Positions 1 to 7,312 are shown, counted from the first letter of the stretch. The stretch: 9,282 bases of DNA from Gemmatimonadota bacterium (GCA_026706505.1 JAPOYQ010000625.1:1-9282), one strand, 5' to 3'. The notes: a model not told the origin generated them from the letters alone. Program-made: numbers and translations.

Positions 1-2
1 TC

Positions 3-2324
3 ATGTTCAACCACGCGGCCGACCGCCTGACGGCTACCGTGCTGATGTCGCGGATCAACCTGCCGCTGTTCCGCACGGATCCCTTTCCCGTGACCGAGGA
101 CAATTTCACCAACCTCATTGGCGGGCGCGTGGTCTTGGACTTGGGCGCTACGACGCGGATCGGCGGCACCTTTCTCAATGCGCACAACGGCCGGACGGCT
201 TCCGACCGCTTTGAGGGCCACCCGCTCAAGGGCAAGCTGACGAGCGGCCAGCTAGACGGACGCATCGACCGCATCGTGGTGCGGCTGACCGACGATTCGC
301 CCGAAGACGAGGGCGGCGGGGCCGTACTTTTTGGCAGCGACATTGAGATTGAGACGCGGATCGGCGACCGCGACACCCTGCTGATTGGCAGCGAGATTGG
401 CTTTGCGCCGCGCATCGTCGGTGGAATCGAGCGGGGTGGTTTTCTGACGGCCGAGGGCCGGGGCGAGGCGAGCCAGATCTTGCTTGAATACGTGTTTTCT
501 GACGACGATCCGGCGGTCATGGATCTAGAATCCGTAGTGCCGAGCGCGGACTTGGTCAACCAAATCAGCCGGGTGCGCTTCCGCTTGGTGTTGGGCAACG
601 ACTACAAGGTAGAGGTCACGTCCAACCGCCAGACCGACAACAGTCCCAGCGGCGAGCAACCGCAGTTTCGCACGGTCGCCCGAGCCGAGGGCAACGTCTG
701 GGACAACTCCAACCAGCGGACGGTGGTCTTTGACTACGGGCTGCCGACGGCGACGCAGGTGGCCGGGCTGACGCTTCAGGCCGACGATTGGGTTGGCTTC
801 CGCGTGTACGGCGAATTCAACGTCAATCACCAGTTCACCCAGTACCCGACACGGACGCGGGATACGCACAAGGCGTCCTCGGGCATTGGCGGGGATCGCG
901 CGGCCCTCGGCTGGATGTTCAATGTCTCGCGCCGCTTTGCGCCGTTTTTCTTTTTTGGCGAGGCATTTGGCCTAGACGCCGAGTATGACACGAGCCCGCG
1001 CTTTGTCGATAGCGGCGGCCGGGTGGATTGGTCCAATGACGACGAAGCGCGGTCGCGACACGTGTACGACTTTGTCGATGACAACGACGACAACGACCGC
1101 ATCAACGATCAAAAGCGCCGTTTTGACGACGGCCGCACCGGTGAGCAGCGCCGGGGCCGCGCGCGCACCTTTGAGGGCTTTGCCGACGACGCGGTCTTCC
1201 CCGGCCTCGACGAGAACAACGACTTTATTTCCGATTTCAATCAAAACGATCTGCGCGAGCGTCCCAATTTCTTGCCCGACTACGAAGAGCCTTTTCTCCG
1301 CTACAATGTCGATCGGCCCGAGTATCTCTTCGCCCTCGATTTGAACAATAACGGCTGGGGCGACCGCTTTGAAAATGACGAAGAGCCCGACTACCCCTAC
1401 AAGCGCGATCGGCGCGGGTACAACGCCTATCTCAGCGCGGAGCTCCGGCCCGAACTCAAGCTGACGACTGGGCAGGTGTGGGAGCGCAAGCCGACGACGG
1501 GTGCGCGCAACCGCACGTACTATGCTCTGCTGGCGTACGAACAGAGCTTTGCCGGATTGGGCACGTTGACGGCGTATAATTCGTTCAAGTGGGCCACTGA
1601 TGCGATCGCCGAAGACTTGGTGCAGTGGATTCAACTGCGCCCCGTGCTCGGCCGCCCGAGCAATTCCCCCGGCGGCATGACCGCCATCCGCGACCCGCTG
1701 GGCATGGACGACGCCTTGGTCAACAAGCTGGGGATAGGTGCTGAACGCCGCGGCCGCGCTGGCCTCCAGAGCGAGAGCAAGTTGCTGTATGAATTCATGC
1801 AGCAACGGCGCGAGGATGCTGTTGATCGCGATGGCCGCCCCTTGCAACGCAATGCGCGGCGCTTGGGGCTGATCAACAAGGCCGAATACCCAGTGCATCT
1901 GGGTCGTATAACCGCGCTGCCGCGCTTCAAGCACGAGCTGTTCATGGACGACACCCCGTTCAATATTGAGCGGCAGCTAGGCACCCCCATGGCCGAGCGC
2001 CGCGACTGGAGCGCGCTGGCCTCAATATTGGTAAAGGTGCCCTTTATGAAGCGCTCGGTTGTACAGTTCGGCACGGAGTACTTGCGCTTCCGCGACATGG
2101 TCGTGGACGAGGCCACCGTCAACCCGGGCGACCCCACCGGGGATTACAACGAGACGTCCTTTGCTGTGCAATTGTCCAATACGACCTCGTACTTGGGCTA
2201 CAAGCTCATGTCCCAAGTGGGGCTGCGCATTGACAAACGGCGGATAGAGCTCGCGGAGGAGAAGGCCCGCACCGAAACCAGTGGATTGACCTTTGTCACA
2301 GTGCAAGCAGGACTTAGTGAGTAG
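3..2324 (+). CDS. Large acidic beta-rich outer-membrane or surface protein, 5' end cut by the window
   Basis: The frame is open from the left edge to TAG at 2322-2324 (773 codons visible). The ATG at 3 is probably internal, because no signal peptide is present and only two bases precede it. The protein is built of many short alternating polar/hydrophobic stretches (for example around residues 190-206, 240-275 and 515-530), as expected for strands of an outer-membrane beta-barrel. The middle is strongly acidic, with three Asp/Asn-rich segments at about 359-370, 402-413 and 446-461 that resemble calcium-binding DxDxD-type repeats. The tail ends in a strand-like segment (about 760-771) but lacks the terminal aromatic residue typical of proteobacterial barrels. 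I cannot name a family. The style recalls large surface proteins of candidate phyla such as Poribacteria; that is inference. It is unrelated to the operon downstream and probably marks the chromosomal flank. Confidence 0.7.
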   Translation: MFNHAADRLTATVLMSRINLPLFRTDPFPVTEDNFTNLIGGRVVLDLGATTRIGGTFLNAHNGRTASDRFEGHPLKGKLTSGQLDGRIDRIVVRLTDDSPEDEGGGAVLFGSDIEIETRIGDRDTLLIGSEIGFAPRIVGGIERGGFLTAEGRGEASQILLEYVFSDDDPAVMDLESVVPSADLVNQISRVRFRLVLGNDYKVEVTSNRQTDNSPSGEQPQFRTVARAEGNVWDNSNQRTVVFDYGLPTATQVAGLTLQADDWVGFRVYGEFNVNHQFTQYPTRTRDTHKASSGIGGDRAALGWMFNVSRRFAPFFFFGEAFGLDAEYDTSPRFVDSGGRVDWSNDDEARSRHVYDFVDDNDDNDRINDQKRRFDDGRTGEQRRGRARTFEGFADDAVFPGLDENNDFISDFNQNDLRERPNFLPDYEEPFLRYNVDRPEYLFALDLNNNGWGDRFENDEEPDYPYKRDRRGYNAYLSAELRPELKLTTGQVWERKPTTGARNRTYYALLAYEQSFAGLGTLTAYNSFKWATDAIAEDLVQWIQLRPVLGRPSNSPGGMTAIRDPLGMDDALVNKLGIGAERRGRAGLQSESKLLYEFMQQRREDAVDRDGRPLQRNARRLGLINKAEYPVHLGRITALPRFKHELFMDDTPFNIERQLGTPMAERRDWSALASILVKVPFMKRSVVQFGTEYLRFRDMVVDEATVNPGDPTGDYNETSFAVQLSNTTSYLGYKLMSQVGLRIDKRRIELAEEKARTETSGLTFVTVQAGLSE
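1077..1385 (+). repeat. Asp/Asn-rich, putative calcium-binding repeat region inside the surface protein
   Basis: Three similar segments lie at residues 359-370 (VDDNDDNDRIND), 402-413 (LDENNDFISDFN) and 446-461 (DLNNNGWGDRFENDEE). Each has closely spaced Asp, Asn and Glu residues around a small or hydrophobic centre, the pattern of thrombospondin type 3 and dockerin-like calcium-binding loops. The copies are degenerate and not equally spaced. Calcium binding is inferred from pattern alone. Confidence 0.4.
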
Positions 2325-2385
2325 AAGTAGATCGAAGTACGCGTTATATTTGGTTGTAGCTCCTTGAGGCGGGCCAATCTCTATA

Positions 2386-2405
2386 CCGCTTTTTCGCGGG
2401 TTTTT
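2386..2405 (+). terminator. Weak intrinsic terminator after the surface-protein gene
   Basis: CCGC at 2386-2389 can pair with GCGG at 2396-2399 around a six-base loop TTTTTC, followed by G and a run of five T (2401-2405). It lies 62 bases after the stop codon of the upstream gene, in the right place and orientation. The stem is only four base pairs, so termination may be inefficient or the match may be chance. Confidence 0.4.
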
Positions 2406-2479
2406 CCCACCGTCGAACGCGGCACAAGCCAAAGCATTTCTAGAAGTCGCCCTTGAAGCCGTCAAAGCGGGAGTCGCCG

Positions 2480-2545
2480 ATGCGAATTTTGCTCAATGAG
2501 AACATTGACGGATTGCCAAGCAACCGCAGATGTTGTTTGATATGA
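2480..2545 (+). pseudogene. Truncated DUF5615-like (PIN-like toxin) gene start
   Basis: ATG at 2480 opens a 21-codon frame that starts MRILLNENIDGL and stops at TGA 2543-2545. DUF5615 proteins, PIN-like toxin candidates usually of roughly 110-120 residues, typically begin MRILLDEN with an acidic residue important for the nuclease fold; here that position is Asn. The frame also overlaps by 20 bases the end of an open fragment whose stop is at 2497-2499, the kind of overlap seen in two-gene toxin-antitoxin operons. Nothing that continues the DUF5615 fold is visible in the other frames downstream, so this is a remnant at best. The match rests on about nine residues and could be chance. Confidence 0.35.
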
Positions 2546-2745
2546 ATTGAGCATCTTGACTTTCGCAGATCTAGGTGCGTCAGCGAGGACCTCGGGGTCC
2601 AGCACGGCGGTCTTATCCAATGAGAGCGGGAAATTACGACTGGAGCACCATTGAGCGGTTAAACCTCATATCGCACGATACCGCCTACCCGACGGTCTTG
2701 GCGCAAAAGTCCAGCGCACAACGAGCGACTCCACACCAACTACGC

Positions 2746-2763
2746 CGATGCCGATTGGCATCG
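2746..2763. promoter_or_regulatory. Perfect 7-bp inverted repeat directly upstream of the operon's first ribosome binding site
   Basis: CGATGCC (2746-2752) and GGCATCG (2757-2763) are exact reverse complements separated by GATT. One base separates the right arm from the AAAGGAG Shine-Dalgarno at 2765-2771. As RNA it would form a stable GC-containing hairpin abutting the ribosome binding site; as DNA it could be a small dimer operator. Either would place control at the head of the operon. The structure is seen directly; a regulatory role is inferred. Confidence 0.45.
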
Positions 2764-2764
2764 C

Positions 2765-2771
2765 AAAGGAG
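2765..2771 (+). promoter_or_regulatory. Shine-Dalgarno AAAGGAG that fixes a GTG start
   Basis: AAAGGAG lies 11 bases before the GTG at 2783. An in-frame TAA occupies 2780-2782, so translation cannot start further upstream. The next in-frame ATG, at 2795, would be 23 bases from this site, too far to use it. The GTG at 2783 is therefore the best start although the spacing is a little long. Confidence 0.65.
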
Positions 2772-2782
2772 AACATCCCTAA

Positions 2783-4144
2783 GTGCCTATTAAGATGCTT
2801 TCAGTGCCAAAGCTCTCAATCTCCAGAGAGACGGAGCCGATCAAGGGCTATGATCCTGAGAAAAGCTACTCGTTCCGCTATCGGGCCAAACGCCATCGGG
2901 CACTCCCTCATGTGGTCAAGTTTTCTGGCGGACGCTCCAGCGGCCTGCTGCTTTTCACGCTGCTGGAAAACGGGTTTCTGAAGCAGGAACGCGGCGATGT
3001 GGTTGTATTCAACAACACATCGTGCGAACACCCGGAAACCTACAAGTTCGTCGCGGAATGTAAAAAGCGCGTAGAGGCGGCGGGCCTTCCGTTCTTCTTT
3101 GTAGAGTTCCAAACCTACGAGGACGCCCGGCGGGGGGAATGGCGGCGCATCCCGTCGTATCGCTTGGTCAACGAACGGCCCCTTTCCGAGGACAACCTCG
3201 ACGGCTTTCGCTGGCGGGGCGAGGTCTTTGAGGAGATGCTTTCCTACAAAGGGTATCTGCCCAACCAGTTCAGTCGCGTCTGCACTGTATCCCTCAAGTT
3301 GGAAGTGACCCGGCATTTTCTGCGGGACTGGTTTGCCAGCAAGAAGGGCATCCCTCAACAGGGACATGGGCTTACCGAATCTCAGGTGGACACCGAACAG
3401 TTGCACCGACATCATATCCAAAACGGCGGCGGTGTCCCCAAAGACATCTTGCTTGCGAAGAAGTCCTTTATGCTGAAGCGTCCCACCAGTCGTCCCAAGC
3501 AAACTTACAGGGATTTCTCCTCTACTGCGGCCCCTTTCGACAACGAGACACTCAAGGGCAAGGTCTTTGGCAAGAAAGCGTGGTTCGGGGATGGCGGCAT
3601 AGAATATGTCGCATTCATAGGACTGCGTGGCGATGAGCAACTTCGAGTTGCTAGGGTGGAAACGCGTTCGTCCAATCCCCACGCTAACGTCGGATACGAA
3701 GGTGAACATGTCTATATGCCGCTGGCAAACATGCTTATCGGCAAAGAGGACGTTAACGCCTTTTGGGAACAGCAAAGCTGGGACCTGAATCTTCCGCAAA
3801 ACGGTGCGCTGTCCAACTGCGTGTACTGCTTCCTCAAAGGTGCTCCCAGTCTGGGGCAAGTGCATTCGGCTATGGAAGCTCAGAAAGCCGATGCTGTTGC
3901 AGGGTTCGGTTCCACCATCGGCACCCCGTGCGATATAGAGTGGTGGACGAACAAAGAACAGCAGTACGGGCGCGATCTGGTGTTGGAAAAGCGGGAACGC
4001 ACTAACCCAGACGCCTCGCCCTTTATTGGATTTTTCAACGGGTCCAGCGGCTTTTCGTATGATGTACTGGCTGCCAGCGCCCAAGATGGCGACAGTTTGG
4101 ATATGTTTGCCGACACCGTTCTGCCCTGCGACTGCACTGAGTAG
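2783..4144 (+). CDS. PP-loop ATP-pyrophosphatase of the PAPS reductase/DndC-like superfamily
   Basis: This 453-residue protein likely adenylates or activates a substrate for sulfur insertion. The PP-loop is KFSGGRSSG at residues 46-54, followed by NNTSCEHPET (77-86), which matches the FANTGxExPET signature of PAPS-reductase-like proteins. CTVSLK starts at 167, GLRGDEQLRVARV is at 280-292 (family pattern GxRxDExxR), and NCVYCFLKG is at 345-353. C167, C346 and C349, plus one of C383, C449 or C451, could hold an Fe-S cluster, as four cysteines do in DndC. About 100 residues between the CT motif and GLRGDE (about 175-275) look longer than in phage-type relatives. It is the first gene of the operon, and a cysteine desulfurase follows 11 bases later, so desulfurase-supplied sulfur transfer is much likelier than sulfate assimilation. 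DNA as target is inferred. BREX type 4 also has a PAPS-reductase protein (BrxP), but no other BREX gene is seen. Confidence 0.88.
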   Translation: MPIKMLSVPKLSISRETEPIKGYDPEKSYSFRYRAKRHRALPHVVKFSGGRSSGLLLFTLLENGFLKQERGDVVVFNNTSCEHPETYKFVAECKKRVEAAGLPFFFVEFQTYEDARRGEWRRIPSYRLVNERPLSEDNLDGFRWRGEVFEEMLSYKGYLPNQFSRVCTVSLKLEVTRHFLRDWFASKKGIPQQGHGLTESQVDTEQLHRHHIQNGGGVPKDILLAKKSFMLKRPTSRPKQTYRDFSSTAAPFDNETLKGKVFGKKAWFGDGGIEYVAFIGLRGDEQLRVARVETRSSNPHANVGYEGEHVYMPLANMLIGKEDVNAFWEQQSWDLNLPQNGALSNCVYCFLKGAPSLGQVHSAMEAQKADAVAGFGSTIGTPCDIEWWTNKEQQYGRDLVLEKRERTNPDASPFIGFFNGSSGFSYDVLAASAQDGDSLDMFADTVLPCDCTE

Positions 4145-4147
4145 AGG
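4143..4147 (+). promoter_or_regulatory. Shine-Dalgarno AGAGG supporting a CTG start for the desulfurase
   Basis: AGAGG overlaps the TAG stop of the upstream gene (4142-4144) and sits eight bases before CTG at 4156, an ideal spacing. No ATG, GTG or TTG exists in this frame between the in-frame TGA at 4138-4140 and ATG 4219. That ATG lacks a recognisable ribosome binding site. Translational coupling with the upstream gene is likely. Confidence 0.55.
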
Positions 4148-4155
4148 CTATTGAG

Positions 4156-5310
4156 CTGAACCCCATCTATCTTGACTACCAAGCGACCACGCCTGCTGAC
4201 CTTCGGGTTGTTGACGCTATGCAACCGTACTGGACGCAGGAATTTGGCAACCCGCACTCGGAGGGGCATTCTTACGGCTGGAAAGCCCGAAGGGCGGTAG
4301 AGTACGCCCGCAGCCAAGCGGCCGATTTCATCGACGCAGACGACGACGAAATCGTTTTCACATCGGGAGCCACCGAGTCGTGCAACATTGCCCTACGAGG
4401 CATTGCCTCAGCAGTTCCCCCAAACGCTCGCCGACAAATCATCACGCTGGCCACGGAACACTCGGCCGTGCTGGAGACTGCCCGTTGGCTGGGTCTGCAC
4501 GGCTACGATGCGGAAGTGCTTCCGGTGAAACCGGATGGACTGCTGGACTTACGCGAACTGGAATCGGCATTAAGCCACCGAACCCTGCTGGTATCGGTAA
4601 TGCTGGCGAACAACGAAATCGGCGTCATCCAGCCGCTAGCAGAAATATCCCGCCTCTGCCGCGCCGCAGGTGCTTTGGTACACACCGACGCTACACAAGC
4701 TGCCGGGCGTATCAATATCAATGTGGACGATCTGGGCGTTGACCTGCTGAGCCTGTCCGGCCACAAAATTTACGGGCCTAATGGCGTCGGCGTGCTGTAT
4801 GTCCGCAACCGGCCGGATTTGCGGATTAAGCCTACAGTAACCGGCGGCTCCCAAGAGCGAGGCATCCGCCCCGGCACCGTTCCCGTGCCCCTAGCGGTAG
4901 GCATGGGGAAAGCATGCGCCATCGCCAGCGAGCAGACAGAGGACGACGCCGAGCACCTTTCCAAACTGGGGAAACGGCTATTGCGCGAACTGAAGACTGA
5001 CTTCCCCGACTTGCGGATATTTGGGCACCCGGACCAGCGGATTCCCGGCAACTTGTGCTTGGGCTTTCCCGGCATCCCGGGCGAGCTTCTGGTGGAATCC
5101 GTATCCGACGAAGTAGCCATATCCACCGGGGCAGCCTGCGCTACCGGGTCGCCGGAGCCATCTCATGTGTTGATGGCTCTCGGCGTCGACTCCGAAACAG
5201 CCGCCACGGGAGTGCGGATTAGCTTAGGGCGGTTTACTACCGAAGATGAAATCAGCGCGGCCAGCGAGTCCTTGCGCCGGGCATTGAAAGTTCATACAAG
5301 AAGAGGTTAG
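4156..5310 (+). CDS. Group I cysteine desulfurase (IscS/NifS/DndA-like), probable CTG start
   Basis: This PLP enzyme takes sulfur from L-cysteine as a protein persulfide and passes it on, here presumably to the PP-loop protein encoded just upstream. From CTG 4156 it has 384 residues, the usual length. The start gives MNPIYLDYQATTPAD, the conserved N-terminus of the family; starting at ATG 4219 would delete it. Visible landmarks are the TSGATESCN cofactor loop (about 69-77), TEHSAV with the PLP-stacking His (about 102), DATQAAG (about 178-184), SGHKIYGPNG with the PLP lysine (about 204), GGSQERGIRPGT (about 230-241) and the catalytic cysteine in STGAACATGSPEPSH (about 328). All catalytic residues are present. 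In Dnd systems DndA plays this role. The gene could also serve general Fe-S or tRNA thiolation, but its place in a tight operon argues for a dedicated donor. The next gene starts three bases after its stop. Confidence 0.92.
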   Translation: MNPIYLDYQATTPADLRVVDAMQPYWTQEFGNPHSEGHSYGWKARRAVEYARSQAADFIDADDDEIVFTSGATESCNIALRGIASAVPPNARRQIITLATEHSAVLETARWLGLHGYDAEVLPVKPDGLLDLRELESALSHRTLLVSVMLANNEIGVIQPLAEISRLCRAAGALVHTDATQAAGRININVDDLGVDLLSLSGHKIYGPNGVGVLYVRNRPDLRIKPTVTGGSQERGIRPGTVPVPLAVGMGKACAIASEQTEDDAEHLSKLGKRLLRELKTDFPDLRIFGHPDQRIPGNLCLGFPGIPGELLVESVSDEVAISTGAACATGSPEPSHVLMALGVDSETAATGVRISLGRFTTEDEISAASESLRRALKVHTRRG

Positions 5311-5313
5311 CCA

Positions 5314-7311
5314 ATGGCTAAATTGCAGTTCGGAAGCACGATGTCCCCCAAAGGCTTCACATCGTTCAGCACAGCGTCATTCAACGAAGCACCTCCCGCA
5401 AAGATTATTCGGGAACTCCTGCAGAACTCACTGGACGCTGCGGCGGAAGGCGGCGAACCTGAAGCCAAAGTACGTTTTCAGGTTGATCCAATCGGCCCTA
5501 GAAATGTTCCCGACCTCAAAGGCTACAACGGTGCTTTCTCGAAAGCACGCGCCCACTGGACGCAAGGCGGCAGGAAACTAACCGACGCCGCCCAAGAAGT
5601 AGTCAACCGCATCGAAAGCGGGCTAGACGCGATCCGCAATGGGCAAGCCAAGCTTTTGTCCGTTATGGATAATGGCATAGGGCTTGACGCCAAACGGATG
5701 AACGCGCTGCTGGGCGACGGGGCTGGCGAAAAGCAGGACAGTATGTCCGGCTCGTACGGAGTTGGACACCTTGCGCCTATGGCACTTTCCGACATTCGGT
5801 ATATGCTCTACGGCGGCATTACGCGGGACGGCAGCCGCATCGCCTGCGGCAAGGCTGTCCTAGCCTCGCATCCCGGCAAGAAACAACTGAACGATGGCGA
5901 AGGCTACCTCATCAAGGATTTCAGACATGGACTTGACGGCAACCTTTACGAATTCCTGCAGCAGCATCCGAGAGTAGTCGCCAAACGTCTCGACGAAATC
6001 AATAACGAATGGGGACACGGCAGTGCAGTGATGATGCTGGCGTTTAACAACTTCAGGAATGGAGGGACGCCGCTGTGGGACATTGTGTCCAAAGTCGCCG
6101 CCTACAACTTCACCGCCGCCATATACCGAGGCAAACTTGTCATCGAAGTACGCGAAGATGGCAAAGCCCAGCGATTGGATGCCGAATCGTTGCCGGGCAT
6201 TCTCGAACAAGATAAAGACCGGACCAGAGTGTCGCGTGCAGGTTCGCTTTTCGCGGAACTGCGTCCGTCCGGGCAAAATGCCTACTCCGCGCTGAAAGCC
6301 CTTGACGATGGCGAAGCCCAGCGTGTCAAAGTGCACGACGGATACGCTCGAATCAGTCTGCTTCTGTCATCTCCCAACGGCTACCCCCGCATCGATCTGT
6401 TTCGCAACGGTATGCGGATTACGGACGACGTACCTGAACTGAGACGGGGTGATTTTGCTTCTCGCGAACCGTTTCACGCCGTTATCGAAATTGACGCGGA
6501 AGACAGCGGCGAACTGCACCGTCTCATCCGCAAAGCCGAAGGGCCGATGCACGACAATCTGTCCCTCAATCTGTTGTCCAGCCAAGAGAAGGATAGCCTG
6601 CGACAGGATCTGACGAAAATCAAAAAATGGATCAACCAACAAGTACCGGAAATCGGAAACGAAGAATACACGGTTGACGACTTTCTGCTGGTCAACACGG
6701 GAGATGGCGTGCAAGGAAGAGAAAGCTTTTCGTTTTGGGGCACCCCCACTCCGGTATCGCGCCGCAGCAGTACCCAGTTGATATTTGATCCTGCCCCCGA
6801 ACCTGCCCCTGAACCTGATCCCGAACCCGCCCCTGAACCTGCCCCCGATTCCGTCCCAATCCCGCCCGCTCCCTCTCGTCCCCAAGACAAACGACCGTCC
6901 CGCCCGTTGCCCTTTCGGTCTGCGGTTGTGCCTGATGGGAACGGCAGGCTTATCGGGTCAATCCGCAGCAGCAGCAACTTCCCGGAAACTCGGCTGATGC
7001 TCCGGGTTGATGAAAATGTCGACTTCACTTGCGACCGGATTTGGCAGGACGAGGATGTGTCTGTAAAGTCGTTCCAAATCACGCTGACCGATGGTCACGG
7101 CCCGTCTCCTAAAGCCGAAATTATCGACAACGGGCACTTCGTGAAAATCCATGGGATTGCCGCTGACACCGACTACGAGGTACGAGTTGAATACAACGCA
7201 CCGCCGGAACTGGCGAGCGTAGTTGATAGACCCGTACTCCGGTTGGAACTGCACCGCCCGCCCCCAGAACCCCCTGCACGTCAAACGCCCAACGGCGCGG
7301 AGAACGTATAA
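5314..7311 (+). CDS. GHKL-family (MutL/MORC/Hsp90-type) ATPase with C-terminal beta domain
   Basis: A 665-residue protein with ATG start and AAGAGG at 5301-5306, seven bases upstream. The N-terminal GHKL ATP-binding fold shows the N box IIRELLQNSLDAA (residues 31-43; E34 as likely general base, N38 for magnesium), the G1 box VMDNGIGL (117-124; D119 for adenine) and the G2 lid GSYGVGHLAPM (146-156). About 80 residues separate N38 from D119, against roughly 25 in E. coli MutL, so an insert of some 50 residues containing a basic helix is present. Residues about 230-450 fit a second, transducer-like domain. A Pro/Glu linker (493-512) leads to a beta-rich C-terminal domain (about 545-648) that may be fibronectin/Ig-like. 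No histidine-kinase phosphoacceptor box is seen. Related ATPases drive conformational cycles on DNA in mismatch repair, MORC and restriction-linked operons. Here it may power or license modification or defence; it is the likely motor of the operon. Confidence 0.85.
   Translation: MAKLQFGSTMSPKGFTSFSTASFNEAPPAKIIRELLQNSLDAAAEGGEPEAKVRFQVDPIGPRNVPDLKGYNGAFSKARAHWTQGGRKLTDAAQEVVNRIESGLDAIRNGQAKLLSVMDNGIGLDAKRMNALLGDGAGEKQDSMSGSYGVGHLAPMALSDIRYMLYGGITRDGSRIACGKAVLASHPGKKQLNDGEGYLIKDFRHGLDGNLYEFLQQHPRVVAKRLDEINNEWGHGSAVMMLAFNNFRNGGTPLWDIVSKVAAYNFTAAIYRGKLVIEVREDGKAQRLDAESLPGILEQDKDRTRVSRAGSLFAELRPSGQNAYSALKALDDGEAQRVKVHDGYARISLLLSSPNGYPRIDLFRNGMRITDDVPELRRGDFASREPFHAVIEIDAEDSGELHRLIRKAEGPMHDNLSLNLLSSQEKDSLRQDLTKIKKWINQQVPEIGNEEYTVDDFLLVNTGDGVQGRESFSFWGTPTPVSRRSSTQLIFDPAPEPAPEPDPEPAPEPAPDSVPIPPAPSRPQDKRPSRPLPFRSAVVPDGNGRLIGSIRSSSNFPETRLMLRVDENVDFTCDRIWQDEDVSVKSFQITLTDGHGPSPKAEIIDNGHFVKIHGIAADTDYEVRVEYNAPPELASVVDRPVLRLELHRPPPEPPARQTPNGAENV
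6790..6849 (+). repeat. Pro-Glu/Asp dipeptide repeat linker in the GHKL ATPase
   Basis: Residues 493-512 read PAPEPAPEPDPEPAPEPAPD, encoded by imperfect copies of a 12-base unit close to CCTGCCCCTGAA. It is a low-complexity, rigid and acidic linker between the ATPase body and the C-terminal beta domain. Repeat number may vary between strains by slippage. Confidence 0.85.
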
Positions 7312-7312
7312 G

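Larger units (their letters stand above)
2325..2782. other. Intergenic junction of 458 bases without an intact gene
   Basis: This stretch separates the surface-protein gene from the sulfur/ATPase operon. It contains a weak terminator (2386-2405), an open fragment without a usable start codon (2368-2499, ending in helix-like AAQAKAFLEVALEAVKAG...), a short remnant resembling a toxin gene start (2480-2545), and a hairpin at 2746-2763. No tRNA T-loop motif, rRNA, CRISPR repeat or convincing sigma-70 promoter was found by eye. The mixture of fragments suggests an insertion boundary. The operon promoter must lie here or be read through from upstream, but I could not place it. Confidence 0.6.

Noticed and set aside
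972..1934. Long minus-strand open frame of 320 codons
   Set aside because: It lies wholly inside the surface-protein gene, its translation is low-complexity Val/Ala/Ile-rich, and it is explained by the repeated GAC/GAT codons of the acidic plus-strand protein.
2505..2580. TTGACG (2505) and TTGACT (2556) as -35 boxes for an operon promoter
   Set aside because: Neither has a TATAAT-like hexamer at 16-18 bases, and the promoter consensus of this organism is unknown.
2325..2782. tRNA, CRISPR array or attachment-site direct repeats
   Set aside because: No T-loop motif, no cloverleaf, no regular repeats and no duplicated flank were seen within the window.
2575..2793. 72-codon plus-strand frame upstream of the operon
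   Set aside because: Arg/Ser-rich composition, no ribosome binding site, no recognisable motif.
2816..4084. Minus-strand open frame of 422 codons
   Set aside because: It is antisense to the PP-loop gene, whose plus-strand product has clear family motifs; the minus-strand product has none.
2783..4144. Assimilatory PAPS/APS reductase (CysH) role
   Set aside because: The sequence follows the PP-loop family typical of mobile elements and DndC (GxRxDE, NCxxCFLKG), no sulfate-assimilation genes are nearby, and a cysteine desulfurase follows directly.
4219..5310. ATG 4219 as start of the desulfurase
   Set aside because: It removes the conserved IYLDYQATTP segment and has no ribosome binding site; CTG 4156 fits better.
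7223..7312. Start at 7223 for the 283-residue protein
   Set aside because: It would overlap the ATPase gene by 89 bases and encodes a basic proline-rich tail; ATG 7313 has a good Shine-Dalgarno and a one-base gap.
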